Origin: Prochlorococcus sp. AG-355-O17
GTDB taxonomy: Bacteria > Cyanobacteriota > Cyanobacteriia > PCC-6307 > Cyanobiaceae
Assembly: GCA_003280655.1 (NCBI GenBank)
Contig: QCEK01000007.1
Coordinates: 1-64,000 of the forward strand
Direction: 5' to 3'
DNA: 64,000 nt
Shown here: in pieces, positions 61,915-64,000 of the stretch
Position numbering within the stretch: the stretch's first letter is position 1
How the letters are laid out: every line of letters begins with the position of its first letter
Notes under the pieces: generated by a model
Told to the model about the DNA's origin: nothing
The model's database searches: none
The model's input: the letters and a program-made list of their open reading frames with translations, nothing else
Position numbers and translations under genes: made by a program

Positions 61915-62812
61915 CTAAAGAGGATAAATTTCATTATCCTCGATGATATTCTTAATTTCTAGACAAATACTCCCGTGGATATTTTTATTATTTGTTGCGA
62001 CGATAATACCTCCTTGTTCAAAACTACTTTTACCATATGATAATTCTTGTTTATCTATATTTGTAATTGCTCCACCAGCTTCTTTTAAAATTGACTCTGG
62101 AGCAGCAAAATCCCAATCTTTTGGGGAGCTTTTCCTTGGCAAACTAAGACAAATATAAATATCTCTGTCTCCTCTAACTATAGATGCAATTTTGCAGCCA
62201 ATGCTTCCCATAATTTCTACTTTGTGAAAATTTATTTTTTGAATTAAATTTCTCAAAGTTTCATTTCTATGATTTTTAGTTGTTACTAACTTCATTTCTT
62301 GAAGATTCTTATTATTTATGAGATTTGGTTTATATTTCCTGCCATCTCTTTTTTCGCAACATGTTTTCTCTCCATCTGCAATCCATAATTAATCTTTTTC
62401 TGGAATCAAAACAAACCCGATATATGGTTTTTGTTTAAAATTCAATGCCAAATGCATCGCATAGTTACATGATCCCTGGATGAAATCTTTTGTTCCATCA
62501 AGAGGATCAAGAACCCATACCCAATCATTTTTAGTGACAAAGTTTTTTGAAGTTTTAACATTTTCTTCGCTCAAAATATCCCATTTAATATTTCTATATT
62601 TTTGATTTATTCTTTCGTTAATAATTTCATTTACTTTTAAATCAGCTAAAGGAACAGGATCGTCTTCATAACTATTCTTTGATATTTTTTTTACCATCCG
62701 CATCTTCTAACAATTTAGAGTAATAAAGCAAAATATCTGCTGCTTGCCAGCTTAAAATTCTTATATCATCGATAAGATTATTAATATCTACTCGAGAAGG
62801 TAATTTAATCAT
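61915..62812 (-). pseudogene. cysQ: Disrupted cysQ (3'-phosphoadenosine 5'-phosphate phosphatase)
   Basis: The minus strand encodes an inositol-monophosphatase-fold CysQ in pieces. It starts at ATG 62812 (MIKLPSRVDINNLIDDIRIL), shifts frame in an A8 run at about 62682-62691, and continues in another frame with DDPVPLADLKVNE, WDILSEENVK, WVLDPLDGTKDFIQG (metal-binding DPLDGT) and PYIGFVLIPEKD. It then meets TAA (62389-62391) where a Glu codon is expected before LWIADGEK. After it come GSIGCKIASIVRGDRD, DWDFAAPESILKEAGG and a normal C-terminus. CysQ hydrolyses PAP from sulfur assimilation. As read, no active enzyme is made. Confidence 0.85.
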
Positions 62813-62815
62813 TAA

Positions 62816-63679
62816 ATGAATAATAATTTCTCATTATCCCATAGAAAAGAAGAACCTGAAAAAGGGATTTTATATATAGTTGGCACTCCAATTGGTAATT
62901 TAAATGATATCTCCCTAAGAGCAATAAATATTCTTAAGAATGTTTCTTTAGTTGCTTGTGAAGATACAAGACAAACAAAAAAAATAATGAACAAGTTTAA
63001 TATTTCAAATAAGCTTATAAGTTTTAATAAACATAATTCTTCAATTAAGATCCCAAATATAATAAGTGATCTTAAAGAAGGAAAATCCATAGCACTTGTA
63101 AGTGATGCTGGTGTACCAGGAATTTGCGATCCTGGAGAAGATATTGCTAAGAGTGTAAGATCAGAAGGATTAGATATAATTTGCATCCCTGGAGCATGTG
63201 CTGCAGTAACAGCACTTGTTTCAAGTGGGTTACCCTCTTCAAGTTTCGTATTTGAAGGCTTTCTTCCTAGAAAAGAAATTGACAGAGCAAAAATCCTTGT
63301 AGAAATTAGTAAAAGTGAAAAAACAACTATTATTTACGAATCACCTAAGCGACTCAAAAAATTACTAAAGGAATTATTTAAATACTGTGGAGGTGATCGT
63401 GAAATAATGGTGGCTAGAGAATTAACAAAGAAATTTGAAGAACATGTTGGGAATAATATTAATGAAGTAATAGATTTCTTCAATAGTAAGGATGTAATTG
63501 GAGAAATAACAATCGTATTAAAAGGAATAAACAAACAAAGGGATCTGAATTTTGATAAATTTGATATGAAAAAGGATCTAAACGATTTAATGAATGCAGG
63601 CTTAAGTTTGTCAGCAGCATCTAAATACTTAGCGAAGAAAAATGGATTAAAGAAAAGCGAAATTTATAATTTGAATTAA
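62816..63679 (+). CDS. rsmI: 16S rRNA (cytidine1402-2'-O)-methyltransferase
   Basis: A 287-aa tetrapyrrole-methylase-fold enzyme. LYIVGTPIGNLNDISLRAI at the start, CEDTRQTKKIM, ALVSDAGVPGICDPGEDI and GLPSSSFVFEGFLPRK are RsmI signatures. The C-terminal part (GLSLSAASKYLAKKNGLKKSE) is the HTH-like tail. Its ATG is three bases from the start of the divergent, broken cysQ, so its promoter must lie inside the cysQ pseudogene. Confidence 0.97.
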   Translation: MNNNFSLSHRKEEPEKGILYIVGTPIGNLNDISLRAINILKNVSLVACEDTRQTKKIMNKFNISNKLISFNKHNSSIKIPNIISDLKEGKSIALVSDAGVPGICDPGEDIAKSVRSEGLDIICIPGACAAVTALVSSGLPSSSFVFEGFLPRKEIDRAKILVEISKSEKTTIIYESPKRLKKLLKELFKYCGGDREIMVARELTKKFEEHVGNNINEVIDFFNSKDVIGEITIVLKGINKQRDLNFDKFDMKKDLNDLMNAGLSLSAASKYLAKKNGLKKSEIYNLN

Positions 63680-63704
63680 TATTTAAAATAAATTACTAAA
63701 TAAT

Positions 63705-63923
63705 ATGAGTTTCTTTATTAGAAAATTAACCCTAGCAGTAATTTTCAACTCTTGTTTATTTTTAATCTTATTTATTGGAATACAAAATAGTTCAAACAAA
63801 AGCAAAGTAGACTTACTAATCGACGAAACAATTGAACTCCCAATAAGTTTTATAGTGGGTTCAAGTTTTATATTAGGTTCTATTTTTGGAAACTTTCTAG
63901 TTTTCGGTATGAATAATGAATAA
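63705..63923 (+). CDS. LapA/DUF1049-like two-helix membrane protein (72 aa)
   Basis: A 72-residue protein with two hydrophobic segments (about 8-26 and 47-67) joined by a polar loop (NSSNKSKVDLLIDETIELP). The pattern FIGIQNSS...FIVGSSFILGSIFG fits the LapA (DUF1049) family of small membrane proteins. It starts 25 bases after rsmI on the same strand. Confidence 0.65.
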   Translation: MSFFIRKLTLAVIFNSCLFLILFIGIQNSSNKSKVDLLIDETIELPISFIVGSSFILGSIFGNFLVFGMNNE

Positions 63924-63930
63924 AAATTGA

Positions 63931-64000
63931 TCAAAGAGCTATTAAATTTTCAGCACAAATAATTCTTGAAATTCCTCTCTCAATAAGAATAGGGGCTGCG
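63931..64000 (-). CDS. 3' end of an unidentified minus-strand gene (partial)
   Basis: The last 70 bases carry one minus-strand frame entering from beyond the window and ending at TGA 63931-63933: its last residues read AAPILIERGISRIICAENL, then IAL. This looks like the C-terminus of a real soluble protein. Its identity cannot be judged from 22 residues. Confidence 0.4.
   Translation of the reverse strand, partial: AAPILIERGISRIICAENLIAL

Overview
The window looks like a stretch of chromosome from a high-light-adapted Prochlorococcus. It is very AT-rich, genes are packed with many overlapping ends, and there are many sub-60-residue proteins. It carries five high-light-inducible (Hli) genes, psbD-psbC with a GTG-started, overlapping psbC, petM, ycf4, ycf39, ycf46, an NTRC-type thioredoxin reductase-thioredoxin fusion, a flavodoxin, a FutA/IdiA-like iron-binding protein and a Yfr2-family RNA. 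I see no insertion sequence, integrase, phage module, CRISPR array or rRNA. The strain cannot be named from the sequence alone.

Layout. Positions 1-11,690 form an accessory-like zone of small hypothetical and membrane proteins. It also holds SelO, a secreted cupin, a class I glutamine amidotransferase, the remnant of an Nramp-like transporter, and the Hli cluster (one gene on the minus strand facing a three-gene plus-strand run). Positions 11,697-35,971 are mostly core genes: ychF, an RND-type adaptor, polA, cysS, dxr, a thioredoxin-fold ferredoxin, the three-gene proton-translocating transhydrogenase (pntAA-pntAB-pntB), NTRC, infA, ycf39, petM, ilvH, a cyclophilin lipoprotein coupled to ycf4, psbD-psbC, maf and cobQ. 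Positions 36,000-47,300 are again accessory-like: small proteins, a Yfr2-like RNA, a second candidate RNA, a rhomboid protease, tRNA-Ser(CGA), the iron-binding protein, glyQ, flavodoxin, a SemiSWEET and an AEC permease. Positions 47,300-64,000 hold two glycosyltransferases, a drug/metabolite exporter and then core genes: sppA, aroH, rpmH-rnpA-PH domain-yidC-ycf46, serS, rseP, rpsN, pnp, rsmI.

How the genes work together. Photosystem II (psbD, psbC), its assembly (ycf39), photosystem I assembly (ycf4), cytochrome b6f (petM) and photoprotection (hli) share the window with redox balance (pnt, NTRC, ferredoxins) and iron economy (flavodoxin, FutA-like protein). The ribosome and RNA group (rpmH, rnpA, rpsN, pnp, infA, rsmI) sits with membrane biogenesis and proteolysis genes (yidC, rseP, sppA).

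I did not find a wholly new multi-gene system. The most notable observations are: a cyclophilin lipoprotein gene whose only sensible start is AUA behind a perfect Shine-Dalgarno, in an ATAA overlap with ycf4; a cysQ gene broken by two independent lesions; a decayed Nramp-like gene; tandem HLR1-like repeats in front of the hli operon; a Yfr2-like RNA; a second structured RNA candidate; an AEC permease with no usual start codon; and a pair of paralogous ~45-residue proteins.
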